21,155 nucleotides of DNA. It comes from an uncultured Eubacteriales bacterium (GTDB lineage: Bacteria; Bacillota; Clostridia; Christensenellales; QALW01). A model generated the notes under the pieces. It saw only the letters and a list, made by a program, of their open reading frames with translations. It had not been told where the DNA came from and searched no databases. The position numbers and the translations under genes are program-made. Positions 1-12,466 of this stretch are shown one piece after another; within the stretch, counting starts at the first letter, position 1; every line of letters begins with the position of its first letter. The DNA is taken from NCBI GenBank assembly GCA_900552055.1, contig URYI01000021.1, forward strand, positions 1 through 21,155, read 5' to 3'.

Positions 1-602
1 CGGCACGGGCAGGCTTCGCCTGCCAAACGCCGCCCCCTATGCTCCTTTATTCCCCGGCTGGCCTTTAAGCTTCCTTTTCCTCTGACGCCCTCCCGTTCCA
101 TCCTGCTCCCCTTACCCAAAAATAAACAGAGGTAAAAAGCGCAAAAGAAAGCCTAGCAGGAAACCGCCGGCCAGGTTGATTATGACAGGAGATCCCCCTG
201 CCAATGAATAATCAAACCCCGCTAAAGCTTCTCCCGGAATTACCGCAAAACAGCCTGTTTGCTCCTCAAAATTCGACTTCCGGGCATAAAAAAACTATAA
301 TCGCTATAACTAACAATAAAAGAAAAAGGCTGTTACTCTTAAACTTTACAGCTTTGCCTGCCTTACTAAAACAGTCCGGGATAACGGCCATTAAGCAGGG
401 ACAAACGCTGCCGCCCGGCAATAAAACGCATGGCAAACATAATGCTCATATGCAAGAGAAAATGCCGCCATGATATATTCCGGCATTGTGCAGCAGAGGC
501 ACAGCGCTTAAACTCAGGGGCTGACATTGGCCGTACTGTATTAAAAGCTGCGGATAAGCCGCAAACCGTAGGTAAACCTGCCAAAAGCGCCCAGCCTGCA
601 TT
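1..602. other. Gene-poor stretch, no convincing CDS
   Basis: About 600 bases hold only short open frames on both strands that overlap one another. The best, 204-473 (+), begins 12 bases after an AGGAG but its 89-residue product has no recognisable domain, signal peptide or helix pattern. I see no tRNA-like or known riboswitch-like motif. The stretch lies downstream of the leftward surface-protein pair, so it could be plain spacer or the decayed remains of a gene. Nothing further can be supported. Confidence 0.5.
8..24. repeat. Short perfect hairpin at the left edge
   Basis: Seven-base arms GGCAGGC and GCCTGCC flank a TTC loop. There is no T-run on either side, so it is not a convincing intrinsic terminator. 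It may belong to a structured intergenic element cut by the window edge. Function unknown. Confidence 0.5.
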
Positions 603-642
603 AAAAAATACAAAGAAGCCGCGGAACTTCTCCCGCGGCTTC
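603..642 (-). terminator. Rho-independent terminator of the surface-protein pair
   Basis: Read on the minus strand, perfect ten-base arms GAAGCCGCGG and CCGCGGCTTC (plus-strand 615-624 and 633-642) enclose an eight-base loop and run directly into a T-rich tract (plus-strand A-run at 603-614). It lies about 60 bases beyond the stop of the 705-1472 gene and is the clearest intrinsic terminator in the window. Confidence 0.85.
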
Positions 643-704
643 CTGCTAGCCGGTATAATGTCTTTGGCCTAATAGCCAAAAAGCATTCATATGATATGCA
701 CTAA

Positions 705-1472
705 TTAAGCCCTATTCTTTTTGCGGAAAGCAAAAGCAGCTACGCCGCCAGCTGCCAAAGCAGCGGCAAGATAAATCAGAACAGAGAAGTCGCCGCCGTC
801 GTCCGTATCATCGGTGGACTGAGTGCCGGTAGCAGCAGCCGTGGTCTCGGCAGCAGCCGTCGTTGCGGCAGCTTCGGTCGTAGCGGCTTCAGTGGTGGCA
901 GCAGTCTCAGTCGCACCCTCGGTTGCAGTAGCCGTAGGAGTGGCCGTAGGCGTAGCGGTCGGAGTAGTGGGCTCCTCGCCGGGAAGCTCATAGGTGAGCA
1001 CAAAAGGCTCATAGTTCCAATACCAATCCGAACCATCACTTGTGCAAACATATATATAATATTGCTCTCCATCCACAAAAGGATAAGTAGCGGTTGTCTT
1101 ATCTAAATCGCCGACTTTAATATTATATACATTAGTACCCTTTATTCTTCCTGCATCACCACTACCAGCTACAGCATCGGAATACGGATAATACTGCTGT
1201 TCCTTGCTAGGCTCCTCAAAATCCGCCATATAGCTATCAGCCGTGAAATTATGATCCTCGTCATATACAGCTATATGCGCATTGACAGCATTCCAACCGT
1301 CTCTAGTAGCATTAACCTTTTCAGCATCATAGGTAACATTGACGCTGCCATCCGCTTGAATTTCAGCAGTTATGCCCCAATCGGCATTGGAATTTTGATA
1401 TGCAACTGAAGCCACAGCACCTATTACCAGGAAAAGGCTCAGCGTCAAAACTATAGCAACAAATTTTTTCAT
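705..1472 (-). CDS. Secreted, C-terminally anchored surface protein with Thr/Ala stalk
   Basis: A 255-residue protein of unknown family. Seen: a Sec signal peptide (residues 1-24, MKK then a hydrophobic core, likely cut after ASVA), a compact domain at about 30-163 rich in Tyr/Trp and probably beta-sandwich, a low-complexity Pro/Thr/Ala/Glu stalk at 166-225, then GGDFS, a hydrophobic helix and RKKNRA (226-255). AGGAGG sits eight bases before the ATG. It lies 29 bases downstream of its paralog at 1502-2077, sharing the pattern DW...G..VTY, the YPF.(D/E)G..YYI motif and the tail, so the pair looks like a tandem duplication in one transcript. The tail resembles a sortase-type sorting signal but lacks LPXTG; it may simply be a membrane anchor. 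The long stalk suggests display away from the membrane. Ligand and function are unknown. Confidence 0.85.
   Translation of the reverse strand: MKKFVAIVLTLSLFLVIGAVASVAYQNSNADWGITAEIQADGSVNVTYDAEKVNATRDGWNAVNAHIAVYDEDHNFTADSYMADFEEPSKEQQYYPYSDAVAGSGDAGRIKGTNVYNIKVGDLDKTTATYPFVDGEQYYIYVCTSDGSDWYWNYEPFVLTYELPGEEPTTPTATPTATPTATATEGATETAATTEAATTEAAATTAAAETTAAATGTQSTDDTDDGGDFSVLIYLAAALAAGGVAAFAFRKKNRA
798..977 (-). repeat. Low-complexity coding repeat (Thr/Ala stalk)
   Basis: Inside the 705-1472 gene, residues 166-225 are built from short tandem units such as TPTA (three near-copies) and then TTEAA/TAAA variants. The DNA is correspondingly repetitive (recurring GTAGCGG/GTAGGAG-like words). Such tracts commonly vary in copy number between strains; here it lengthens the stalk relative to the paralog, whose linker is only about 15 residues. 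Confidence 0.75.
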
Positions 1473-1501
1473 TCCAAAATCCTCCTAATCTGAATTACAG
1501 A

Positions 1502-2077
1502 TTATTTCTTCTTGCGGATTACCAGAGCGCCGCAGCCAGCCAGAGCGGCAGCAGCATAAGCTATAGCGGAGAAGTCGCCTCCGTTATCAGGATCGTCTGT
1601 GCCAGGCTCTTCGGGAGTGGTGTCGCCAGTGGTGGAATAAGTGAACTCAGTAGGAACGGTATTCCATATCCAGTTAGCTCCATCGCAAGCCATCAGCCAG
1701 ATGTAATAGGTTTTGCCTTCTTCAAAAGGATAGGAATCAGCACCTACAGCACCTTTATTAATAGTACGCGCCGAAACATAAGCATTGTTATTCCCGCGTT
1801 CTAATTTAACATCATATGGCATATCTTTATTAACCTTATCCGTCATATCCTTGCCGGTAATATCAATCTCATGGTCATAAATGGCCATTTCAGTCCAGGC
1901 TACTGATGCCATATCCGAAGGATCAACAGTATAGGTAACGTCAATGCCGCCTTCAGCATTAATAGTTACATTAACCTTCCAGTCCTTTGTAGTCTGCGGA
2001 TACGGAGCCGCTAACGAAACCGCGCCCATAGCCAATACGAGCGCCAAAGCTAAGAAAAGAGTTACAAACTTTTTCAT
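1502..2077 (-). CDS. Secreted, C-terminally anchored surface protein, short-linker paralog
   Basis: A 191-residue paralog of the 705-1472 product and the first gene of the pair. Seen: signal peptide (1-23/24), a domain at about 30-150 with the matching DW..NVTI...GG..VTY start and a YPFEEGKTYYIW motif near its end, a short acidic Pro/Asp linker, then GGDFS, an Ala-rich helix and RKKK (166-191). AGGAGG lies eight bases before the ATG, and a good promoter is about 45 bases upstream of the start. The two paralogs share the domain and the last 25-30 residues but differ strongly in linker length. Extracellular location is well supported. A fibronectin- or Ig-like fold is an inference from the alternating pattern, and no ligand can be named. 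Confidence 0.85.
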   Translation of the reverse strand: MKKFVTLFLALALVLAMGAVSLAAPYPQTTKDWKVNVTINAEGGIDVTYTVDPSDMASVAWTEMAIYDHEIDITGKDMTDKVNKDMPYDVKLERGNNNAYVSARTINKGAVGADSYPFEEGKTYYIWLMACDGANWIWNTVPTEFTYSTTGDTTPEEPGTDDPDNGGDFSAIAYAAAALAGCGALVIRKKK

Positions 2078-2119
2078 CGTGAAAACCTCCTAAATTATTT
2101 TTCCGGCTATTCTATTATA

Positions 2120-2148
2120 ATTATAAGTCCGTATATCCAAAATAGCAA
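2120..2148 (-). promoter_or_regulatory. Sigma-A-type promoter of the surface-protein pair
   Basis: On the minus strand, TTGCTA (2143-2148) and TATAAT (2120-2125) are separated by exactly 17 bases. A second TATAAT at 2114-2119 would give a poorer spacing. The site lies 43 bases upstream of the 2077 start codon, in an AT-rich stretch. Confidence 0.7.
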
Positions 2149-2457
2149 CAAACGATACTAATAATTTATAGTACTATTCTCACATTGGACATGTTTTTTT
2201 GCACATTTTTTAAAATAAACGACATGAATAATTCAACGCTTTAACAAAACAGAAACATCCGTCCGCCCAAGATTCTTGCGCGTATGCACGACCCAGCAGG
2301 CAGCAATCTCTTCTCAGGCCGCAGCTCTGTAGTAAAAAATCCGGCATTCCCGGTAAATCCTAAACCCGTTTCTTCCGAAAGGCCATTCCTTTAACAACGC
2401 ATAACGCAATCGGCCGTCTTAATTATATACGGCTCCCGGCCGCTCACGCAGCCGGTA
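2149..2457. other. Intergenic stretch without a gene
   Basis: About 300 bases lie between the end of the pcrA-ligA operon and the promoter of the surface-protein pair. No open frame of note is present. It holds one weak terminator candidate (2334-2353) and, at 2430-2457, a weak CGGCT/AGCCG stem just past the operon's last stop codon. Nothing else is recognised. Confidence 0.5.
2334..2353 (-). terminator. Weak intrinsic terminator candidate for the ligA operon
   Basis: On the minus strand a short CCGG stem with a five-base loop (plus-strand 2341-2353) is followed after one base by six T (plus-strand 2334-2339). The stem is only four pairs, so this is tentative. It lies about 105 bases beyond the AIR-synthase stop codon. 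Confidence 0.35.
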
Positions 2458-7685
<5,228 letters not shown>

Positions 7686-7688
7686 TGA

Positions 7689-7985
7689 TTAATTATCCTC
7701 TTCAGACAGTTTCTTGAGTATAGCCGCATATCCGTCCGTCCCGTAATTCAGGCAGCGGTTCACCCGGCTGATTGTAGCCGTACTGGCGCCCGTAAGCCGC
7801 ACTATGTCGGTATAAGTTTCGCCCTTATCCAATAAAAGCGCCACCTGAAGCCTTTGAGCCATGGATTTCAGCTCGTTAACCGTGCATAAATCCTCAAAAA
7901 ACGCATAGCATTCTTCCAGGTTCTCCAAGCTGAGCACGGCTTTAAACAGCGCGTCCATCTCCGCGCCCCTTAATTTATCAGGCAT
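7689..7985 (-). CDS. yerC: YerC/YecD-type TrpR-like DNA-binding protein
   Basis: A 98-residue protein of the YerC/YecD family, which has the TrpR repressor fold. Seen: helices from about 10-55 ending in the family segment TVNELKSMAQRLQVALLL, then a helix-turn-helix at about 57-80 (YTDIVRLTGASTATISRVNR). In Bacillus subtilis the same gene lies close to pcrB-pcrA-ligA, so the neighbourhood supports the call. It is the first gene of the operon; an AAAGGGTG site lies about ten bases before the ATG. It is a likely transcription factor, but whether it controls this operon is not visible. A weak promoter-like TAAAAT lies upstream with no good -35 partner. Confidence 0.9.
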   Translation of the reverse strand: MPDKLRGAEMDALFKAVLSLENLEECYAFFEDLCTVNELKSMAQRLQVALLLDKGETYTDIVRLTGASTATISRVNRCLNYGTDGYAAILKKLSEEDN

Positions 7986-8142
7986 TTAAAAACACACCCT
8001 TTCTGCTGTTATTTTATCACATCTCGCCTTAAAAGGGAAACGCTTTAATGATTTGTCGCAAAAATGGCCCCCGGCACGCCCCATGCTAAAAACGCGGCTG
8101 TGTACGGATTATATTAACATATGAGCATATATAAATATAGTG

Positions 8143-8163
8143 CGGCTCCTTTAACCGCAGCCG
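8143..8163 (-). terminator. Weak hairpin after the phosphoesterase gene
   Basis: On the minus strand CGGCT and AGCCG arms (with an overlapping alternative TGCGG/CCGCA pairing) sit about 25 bases past the stop of the 8190-8885 gene and are followed by CACTATATTTATAT. The stem is short and the T-run broken, so this is a tentative terminator. A similar CGGCTGCG...GGAGCCG arrangement follows the ligA operon at 2430-2457. Confidence 0.3.
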
Positions 8164-8189
8164 GCCGTCCACCCAATTTAAGCGCAAAG

Positions 8190-8885
8190 CTACGGATAAA
8201 TAAGCATTGGATCAAATTTAATATAGTCGCCTGCCGTAAGTATATATTTTACCCCGTTTAATTCAAAAGGCTCCCAGCCTCCCCGCATGGAATGGATATG
8301 CCCGAATATGACCCGGCTCACATTGTATTTTTCAAACAGCGCGCTCATGGCCGTGGGCTTTTTATCAGGATATACCGGCGGATAATGAGTCATAGCAATC
8401 AGGCAGCTGTTTTCACCCATCAGCTTTTTTCCCGCAGCCAGGCTCATTTCCATGCGGATAAGCTCGCGGTCGTATATCTTGCGGTCCTCGGCCGTAAAAC
8501 CGTCCGCATTGGGATTCAGCCACCCCCTGCTCCCGCATATTACGGCCTCCCCCAGCTTCAGCGCATCGTTCTGCAAAAAAAACATCCCTGCCGGCGCCGC
8601 TTCGCGCACACGGCTTATAGAGCCCCACCAGTAATCGTGATTGCCCCGTATAAGTATCTTTTTCCCCGGCAGTTCGCCTATGGCGCTTAAATCAGCCAAA
8701 GCGTCCTGAAGGGTCATGGCCCAGGATATGTCCCCGGCTATCAGCACTGCATCCTCGCTGCTAACCTTTGCCCGCCAGAAAGCGGACAGTTTTTCCCAAT
8801 GCCCTTCCCAATCAGGCCCAAACATATCCATGGGCTTAGGAGAAGCAAAGGAAAGATGAGTATCGGCCAGGGCGTAAATTTTCAT
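8190..8885 (-). CDS. Calcineurin-like metallophosphoesterase (COG1768 type)
   Basis: A 231-residue cytosolic phosphoesterase with two-metal chemistry. All five blocks of the fold are visible: DTH (D8, H10), GDISW (D52), GNHD (N82, H83), H167 in THYPP, and GHIH (195-198). The KPMDMFG.DW..HW stretch at 18-30 and GNHDYWW are typical of the COG1768 subgroup. There is no signal peptide or extra domain. The substrate is not known for this subgroup. AAAGGAG lies nine bases before the ATG. The gene stands alone, about 200 bases upstream of yerC on the same strand and divergent from the 9038 gene. Confidence 0.93.
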   Translation of the reverse strand: MKIYALADTHLSFASPKPMDMFGPDWEGHWEKLSAFWRAKVSSEDAVLIAGDISWAMTLQDALADLSAIGELPGKKILIRGNHDYWWGSISRVREAAPAGMFFLQNDALKLGEAVICGSRGWLNPNADGFTAEDRKIYDRELIRMEMSLAAGKKLMGENSCLIAMTHYPPVYPDKKPTAMSALFEKYNVSRVIFGHIHSMRGGWEPFELNGVKYILTAGDYIKFDPMLIYP

Positions 8886-8964
8886 TATTCAGTACTCCTT
8901 TAAAAGCGTTCATATTCGGGCCGGTTTATTACTATAATTAAATAAAAGGCCTGCCCCTAAACCA

Positions 8965-8983
8965 AAACAGCCGGATGCTGTTT
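8965..8983. promoter_or_regulatory. Inverted repeat in a divergent intergenic region, operator candidate
   Basis: AAACAGC (8965-8971) and GCTGTTT (8977-8983) form perfect seven-base arms around CGGAT. The ten bases AAACAGCCGG recur at 9012-9021, just before the ribosome binding site of the 9038 gene. Between them lies a GC-rich palindrome patch (8985-9004, including GGCGCGCC). The site sits between two divergent genes, so a regulator could bind here; that is an inference. Confidence 0.4.
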
Positions 8984-9037
8984 ACCGCGGCGCGCCGGCC
9001 GCGCTCCCTTTAAACAGCCGGGAAAGGAAGGAAAATT

Positions 9038-10021
9038 ATGTACGAACACATACTGCGGGAGGGAAAATATCTTTACAGATTATATCTGGACAGCAGCGAC
9101 AATCTATTAAAGCTTTCCCAGGCGGAACAGGGAAAAATAACTTCCGCCTGCAATCTCAGCGAGCAGCCCGTGAGCTGTTTCAGCGCAGATATAGATTCAA
9201 ACGGGCTGCATGTACTTGCCTATACCTCCCGCAAATTGCTGGTATATATAAATTATCTGCCTGACGGCCGTCTAAGCAGCGCCAACCTCGCAAGAATTAA
9301 TTCAGCCGGGCAGGATATTCTATATCCCCTTATTTGCGCTGATAAAAACGGGCTGAAAATATATTACGTCGTCAGCGAGCCGGGCGCATATTCCCTCGTG
9401 GAATATGCAAAGGACGCTTCCAGCTGGAAAGGGCGAAGATTATTTAATTCCTCCAGCCCCCTGGTTGTCCTGACCCAGGAAAAGCGCACGGGCAAAGTAT
9501 ATTTTGCAGAAGAAGGCGAGCCCGCCGTGTTGTATGAATACGTCCCGTCAGTTAAAAGGCTGTTAAGCGCCCCCTGCTTTAATTCGCTCCAGCTTATTAA
9601 CGGAACTCCCCTTTATGAATCGGACGGCAAAATATATTTAAACGGGGAATACCTTTTTGACGGAGAATGCCCCTGCCTTTATTATAACGGCGGTGAAAGC
9701 TATACCCTTTACTGCCTGATAGACGGGCAGCCCTGCCGCTCTGATTATAACGGAAGCTTTTCAACCCCCGCGCCCAAAAGCTCCATAAGCCAATGGCGGA
9801 TATATAAATACACCGACACGGCTCAAAGCGGCTTTCTGCTCTCCACTCCTTTTCCCAGGATAAGTCTGCCCCTGGCCGAATCCCCCCAGCAGAACCAGGG
9901 ACAAAGCACCGAGCTTTTGGGCCGGCTCCGGCAGCTGGAAGAGGAAGTATATCTGCTCAAGCGAACAATGTTTAATCTGGAGGCCGAAATTCGGGCGTTA
10001 AAAAATACCCAGAAACGCTGA
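9038..10021 (+). CDS. Uncharacterised protein with beta-repeat body and C-terminal coiled coil
   Basis: A 327-residue protein I do not recognise. No signal peptide or membrane helix is visible, so it is probably cytosolic. Residues about 1-270 alternate short hydrophobic strands with turns (DSNGLHVLAY, DKNGLKIYYV, GEYLFDGECPC), a pattern suggesting a beta-propeller-like fold. A Pro/Gln-rich linker follows, and the last 38 residues (290-327) form heptads (LLGRLRQLEEEVYLLKR...) that predict a coiled coil and hence oligomerisation. AAGGAAGG lies about seven bases before the ATG. It is a single-gene unit, divergent from the phosphoesterase and convergent with deoC. The domain order suggests a multimeric scaffold or sensor; that is a guess. 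Confidence 0.85.
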   Translation: MYEHILREGKYLYRLYLDSSDNLLKLSQAEQGKITSACNLSEQPVSCFSADIDSNGLHVLAYTSRKLLVYINYLPDGRLSSANLARINSAGQDILYPLICADKNGLKIYYVVSEPGAYSLVEYAKDASSWKGRRLFNSSSPLVVLTQEKRTGKVYFAEEGEPAVLYEYVPSVKRLLSAPCFNSLQLINGTPLYESDGKIYLNGEYLFDGECPCLYYNGGESYTLYCLIDGQPCRSDYNGSFSTPAPKSSISQWRIYKYTDTAQSGFLLSTPFPRISLPLAESPQQNQGQSTELLGRLRQLEEEVYLLKRTMFNLEAEIRALKNTQKR

Positions 10022-10436
10022 ACGGGTAAGCCAATCGGGATACGCTCACCGCAGGCTGATTCACGCCGCCAGCACCATTGTCCATAAATAGGCCATTCCG
10101 CATTCTCTTACTGAACGGACATAAAATTCAGCTTTGCCTGCGGTCACAGATTTTACATGAGAGCAGCTCGCCAACGGATAAAAGGCGCACAATTAAAGAC
10201 ATAACTGCGCACACCGAGATCCCGCGGCAGTATAAGCACAGCGCAAACGCAGCCGCGTTTCCCGCAAAACTCATGCAGCCTGATTGAGTCGCACTAAGTA
10301 AATATATATTTAATCAGGCGCAAAAGAGTTATCTTAAATCAAAAAACTACGCCCAAAACAAAAGAGCTGTGCACAAAGCAAAAGCAAACTGCCTGAAGCC
10401 GCTAATCTTAGAAGCATATAATCTGCTCAGAATGAC
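10022..10436. other. Intergenic stretch between convergent genes with nested inverted repeats
   Basis: About 415 bases with no convincing gene; a 69-codon frame at 10078-10287 has no good ribosome binding site and no recognisable product. GCCTGATT (10278-10285) and AATCAGGC (10312-10319) can pair. Another repeat starts at 10391 (see the separate entry). The section from 10300 is A-rich and purine-biased on the plus strand. Confidence 0.5.
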
Positions 10437-10450
10437 AAAAAGCTTCAGGC
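10391..10450. repeat. Inverted repeat GCCTGAAGC / GCTTCAGGC
   Basis: Perfect nine-base arms at 10391-10399 and 10442-10450, 42 bases apart. The right arm is shared with the deoC terminator candidate (10444-10449 pairs with 10472-10477), so two alternative stems are possible. Confidence 0.55.
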
Positions 10451-10477
10451 CGGCCGCCGCTAATAATCAGCCCTGAA
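10437..10477 (-). terminator. Candidate terminator of the deoC operon
   Basis: On the minus strand TTCAGG and CCTGAA arms (plus-strand 10472-10477 and 10444-10449) are followed after GC by five T (plus-strand 10437-10441). It lies about ten bases past the deoC stop codon. The loop is long (22 bases) and itself GC-rich, so confidence is moderate. Confidence 0.45.
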
Positions 10478-10486
10478 CCTGCGCTG

Positions 10487-11155
10487 TCAATAATTGGAGT
10501 CAACAGCGGCGCCCTCGGCTATTTTTACAGCTGTGCCCGTACCAATCCGCTCGGCGCCCGCCTCTATAAATTTTTCACATTCTGCCAGCGAGCGTATGCC
10601 CCCGGCCGCCTTAACCTTAAGGGAATCTCCCACGGTTTCCTTCATAAGGCGGACGTCCTCAAGCGTAGCTCCGCCGCCCGCAAGGCCGGTGCTGGTCTTT
10701 ACAAAGGACGCCCCCGCGCGCTTGGCAGCCAGGCAGACCTGTTTTTTCTGCTCGTCGGTCAGATAGCAGGTTTCAAGTATAACCTTGACCACCCGCCCCT
10801 GAGCCGCCTCTACCACTCCGCGGATATCCTCTTCCACCAATTTATAGTCGCCGTCAATAGCTGCACCTATATTTATTACCATATCCAATTCATCCGCGCC
10901 TCTTCTTACGGCATCGGCCGCTTCGTAAGCCTTGGTTTCGGGAGTATTCGCTCCCATGGGGAACCCGACAACCGTCGCCACGGGCAGTTTCCCCTTAAGG
11001 GTTCTTTTGCACAATTCAACATGACACGGATGAACGCAGACCGCCGCAAAACGGTATTTTTCAGCATCCTCGCACAGCTTTAATATATCTTCTTTGCTGG
11101 CGTTAGCCTTAAGCAGGGTGCTGTCCAGCATGGAAAGTATCTTTTGTTTATCCAT
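10487..11155 (-). CDS. deoC: Deoxyribose-phosphate aldolase DeoC
   Basis: Splits 2-deoxyribose-5-phosphate into glyceraldehyde-3-phosphate and acetaldehyde, the last step of deoxynucleoside catabolism. It is a 222-residue TIM barrel of usual length. Seen: the Schiff-base lysine K153 in FVKTSTG, the second active-site lysine K182 in VKAAGG, and the proton-relay aspartate D91 in DELDMVINIG; the phosphate site is in IGTGTA. An AAGAGG site precedes the ATG. It lies 18 bases after pdp and is the last gene of the operon, so both nucleoside-degrading enzymes are made together. In many Firmicutes a DeoR-type repressor controls such genes, but none is seen here. Confidence 0.96.
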   Translation of the reverse strand: MDKQKILSMLDSTLLKANASKEDILKLCEDAEKYRFAAVCVHPCHVELCKRTLKGKLPVATVVGFPMGANTPETKAYEAADAVRRGADELDMVINIGAAIDGDYKLVEEDIRGVVEAAQGRVVKVILETCYLTDEQKKQVCLAAKRAGASFVKTSTGLAGGGATLEDVRLMKETVGDSLKVKAAGGIRSLAECEKFIEAGAERIGTGTAVKIAEGAAVDSNY

Positions 11156-11173
11156 TATAAAAAGCCTCTTTTC

Positions 11174-12466
11174 TCATTCGATTATTTCATATACAAGGGG
11201 AGGCGCAGGACGCTTTTCCCCAATAATAAGCGCAGAGTCAAGATAATTCATGCACCGGCCCAGATCTTTTTTCTGAGTGTACAGAAGCGCAATAGGCTCT
11301 CCCTCTTCCACTTTTTCGCCCAAAGTCTTTTTCAATAAAATGCCCGCACCGTAATCAATGCTCCCACCTTTTTTCTCTCTGCCCGCGCCCAGGCTCAGAG
11401 CCGCCATGCCCAGCGCCTGCGCGTCCACTTGATTTATATATCCGCTCCTAGACGACTTATATTCATATTGTTCAGAAAGGGGAAGTAGTGCAAAATCATT
11501 CAGCACGCGGACATCGCCCCCCTGAGCGGAAACCATCCGCTCAAAACGCTTAAATGCTTCCCCTGAACTAATACTCTCAGCAAGCCTGCCACCCGCTTCT
11601 TCTTCATTTTCCGCAAGCCCCGCCATTATCAGCAGGCGCGAGCCCAGCAGCATGGCCACCTCCAGCAGCGGGCCTTCTTCCTCTCCTTTTAATATGCGCA
11701 CAGCCTCCATAATCTCCAGGCTGTTGCCCACGGCGCGTCCCAGGGGCCTGTTCATATCAGTTATGGCCGCCTGTACATTTTTCCCGGCGCGCCGGCCAAT
11801 CTGCACCATAAGCCGCGCAAGCTCCTTAGCCTTAGGGACATCCTTCATAAACGCGCCGCTGCCGCATTTTACGTCCAGCATTATGCAGTCCGCCCCCGCG
11901 GCCAGCTTTTTGCTCATTATGCTGGAGGCGATAAGGGGTATGCTTTCAACCGTGGCCGTAACGTCCCGCAGTGCATATAAAATTTTATCTGCCGGAGCCA
12001 TATTTTCAGACTGCCCGGTTACGCACAGCCCGTTCTCGCGCAGAAGCTCCTTAAAATGTTCCTCCTCTATATCCAGGTGCATATTTGGGATGCTCTCCAG
12101 TTTATCCACCGTTCCGCCGGTATGGCCCAGCCCGCGGCCCGACATTTTGGCAACGACAGCGCCGCAGGCAGCCAGCATAGGCGCTAGGATCAAAGTAACG
12201 CCGTCCGACACCCCGCCCGAAGAATGCTTGTCCACCTTTACGCCCTTAACGTCCGAAAGGTCGCACACCTTCCCCGAATATGCCATAGCACGGGTCAAAT
12301 AAAAGGTTTCGGATTGTTCCATACCCCTGATAAATATTGCCATAAGCATGGCGGAAATCTGGTAATCCGCCCATTCGCCCGAAACACAGCCCGAAATAAA
12401 TTCATCTATTTCGCCGTCCGTCAAAGCAAGCCCGTCCCGCTTTTTGCGTATCAGTTCTCTAATCAA
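11174..12466 (-). CDS. pdp: Pyrimidine-nucleoside phosphorylase
   Basis: Phosphorolyses uridine, deoxyuridine and thymidine to the base plus (deoxy)ribose-1-phosphate. At 430 residues it matches Firmicutes Pdp (about 433). Seen: phosphate-site motif KVDKHSSGGVSD (77-88, with the usual T and second G replaced by S), KMSGRGLGHTGGTVDKLESI (107-126), SSIMSKKLAAG and DVKCGSGAFMKD, then the C-terminal alpha/beta domain ending in the GEPI..LYT region. The start is TTG at 12466: GAGGAGG lies seven bases upstream and the TTGA overlaps the nitroreductase stop by four bases, a coupled arrangement. The TTG could lower initiation, partly offset by the strong binding site. A thymidine-only phosphorylase (DeoA) is less likely in a Firmicute. 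Confidence 0.94.
   Translation of the reverse strand: MIRELIRKKRDGLALTDGEIDEFISGCVSGEWADYQISAMLMAIFIRGMEQSETFYLTRAMAYSGKVCDLSDVKGVKVDKHSSGGVSDGVTLILAPMLAACGAVVAKMSGRGLGHTGGTVDKLESIPNMHLDIEEEHFKELLRENGLCVTGQSENMAPADKILYALRDVTATVESIPLIASSIMSKKLAAGADCIMLDVKCGSGAFMKDVPKAKELARLMVQIGRRAGKNVQAAITDMNRPLGRAVGNSLEIMEAVRILKGEEEGPLLEVAMLLGSRLLIMAGLAENEEEAGGRLAESISSGEAFKRFERMVSAQGGDVRVLNDFALLPLSEQYEYKSSRSGYINQVDAQALGMAALSLGAGREKKGGSIDYGAGILLKKTLGEKVEEGEPIALLYTQKKDLGRCMNYLDSALIIGEKRPAPPLVYEIIE

Noticed and set aside
204..473. Open frame of 89 codons (+)
   Set aside because: The AGGAG is 12 bases from the ATG, the product is low-complexity without any domain or membrane pattern, and it overlaps frames on both strands.
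430..679. Overlapping frames of 77-80 codons on both strands
   Set aside because: They run through the strong leftward terminator at 603-642 and have no ribosome binding site or recognisable product.
776..1078. Frame of 100 codons rich in Arg/Leu/Pro (-)
   Set aside because: It is the shifted reading of the Thr/Ala stalk repeat inside the 705-1472 gene.
1329..1343. Similarity of this segment to the terminal palindrome
   Set aside because: It lies in coding sequence (Asn-Val-Thr-Tyr codons) with one gap and one change, and is best explained as chance.
10078..10287. Frame of 69 codons (+) between convergent genes
   Set aside because: No good ribosome binding site and no recognisable features; it ends inside an inverted repeat.
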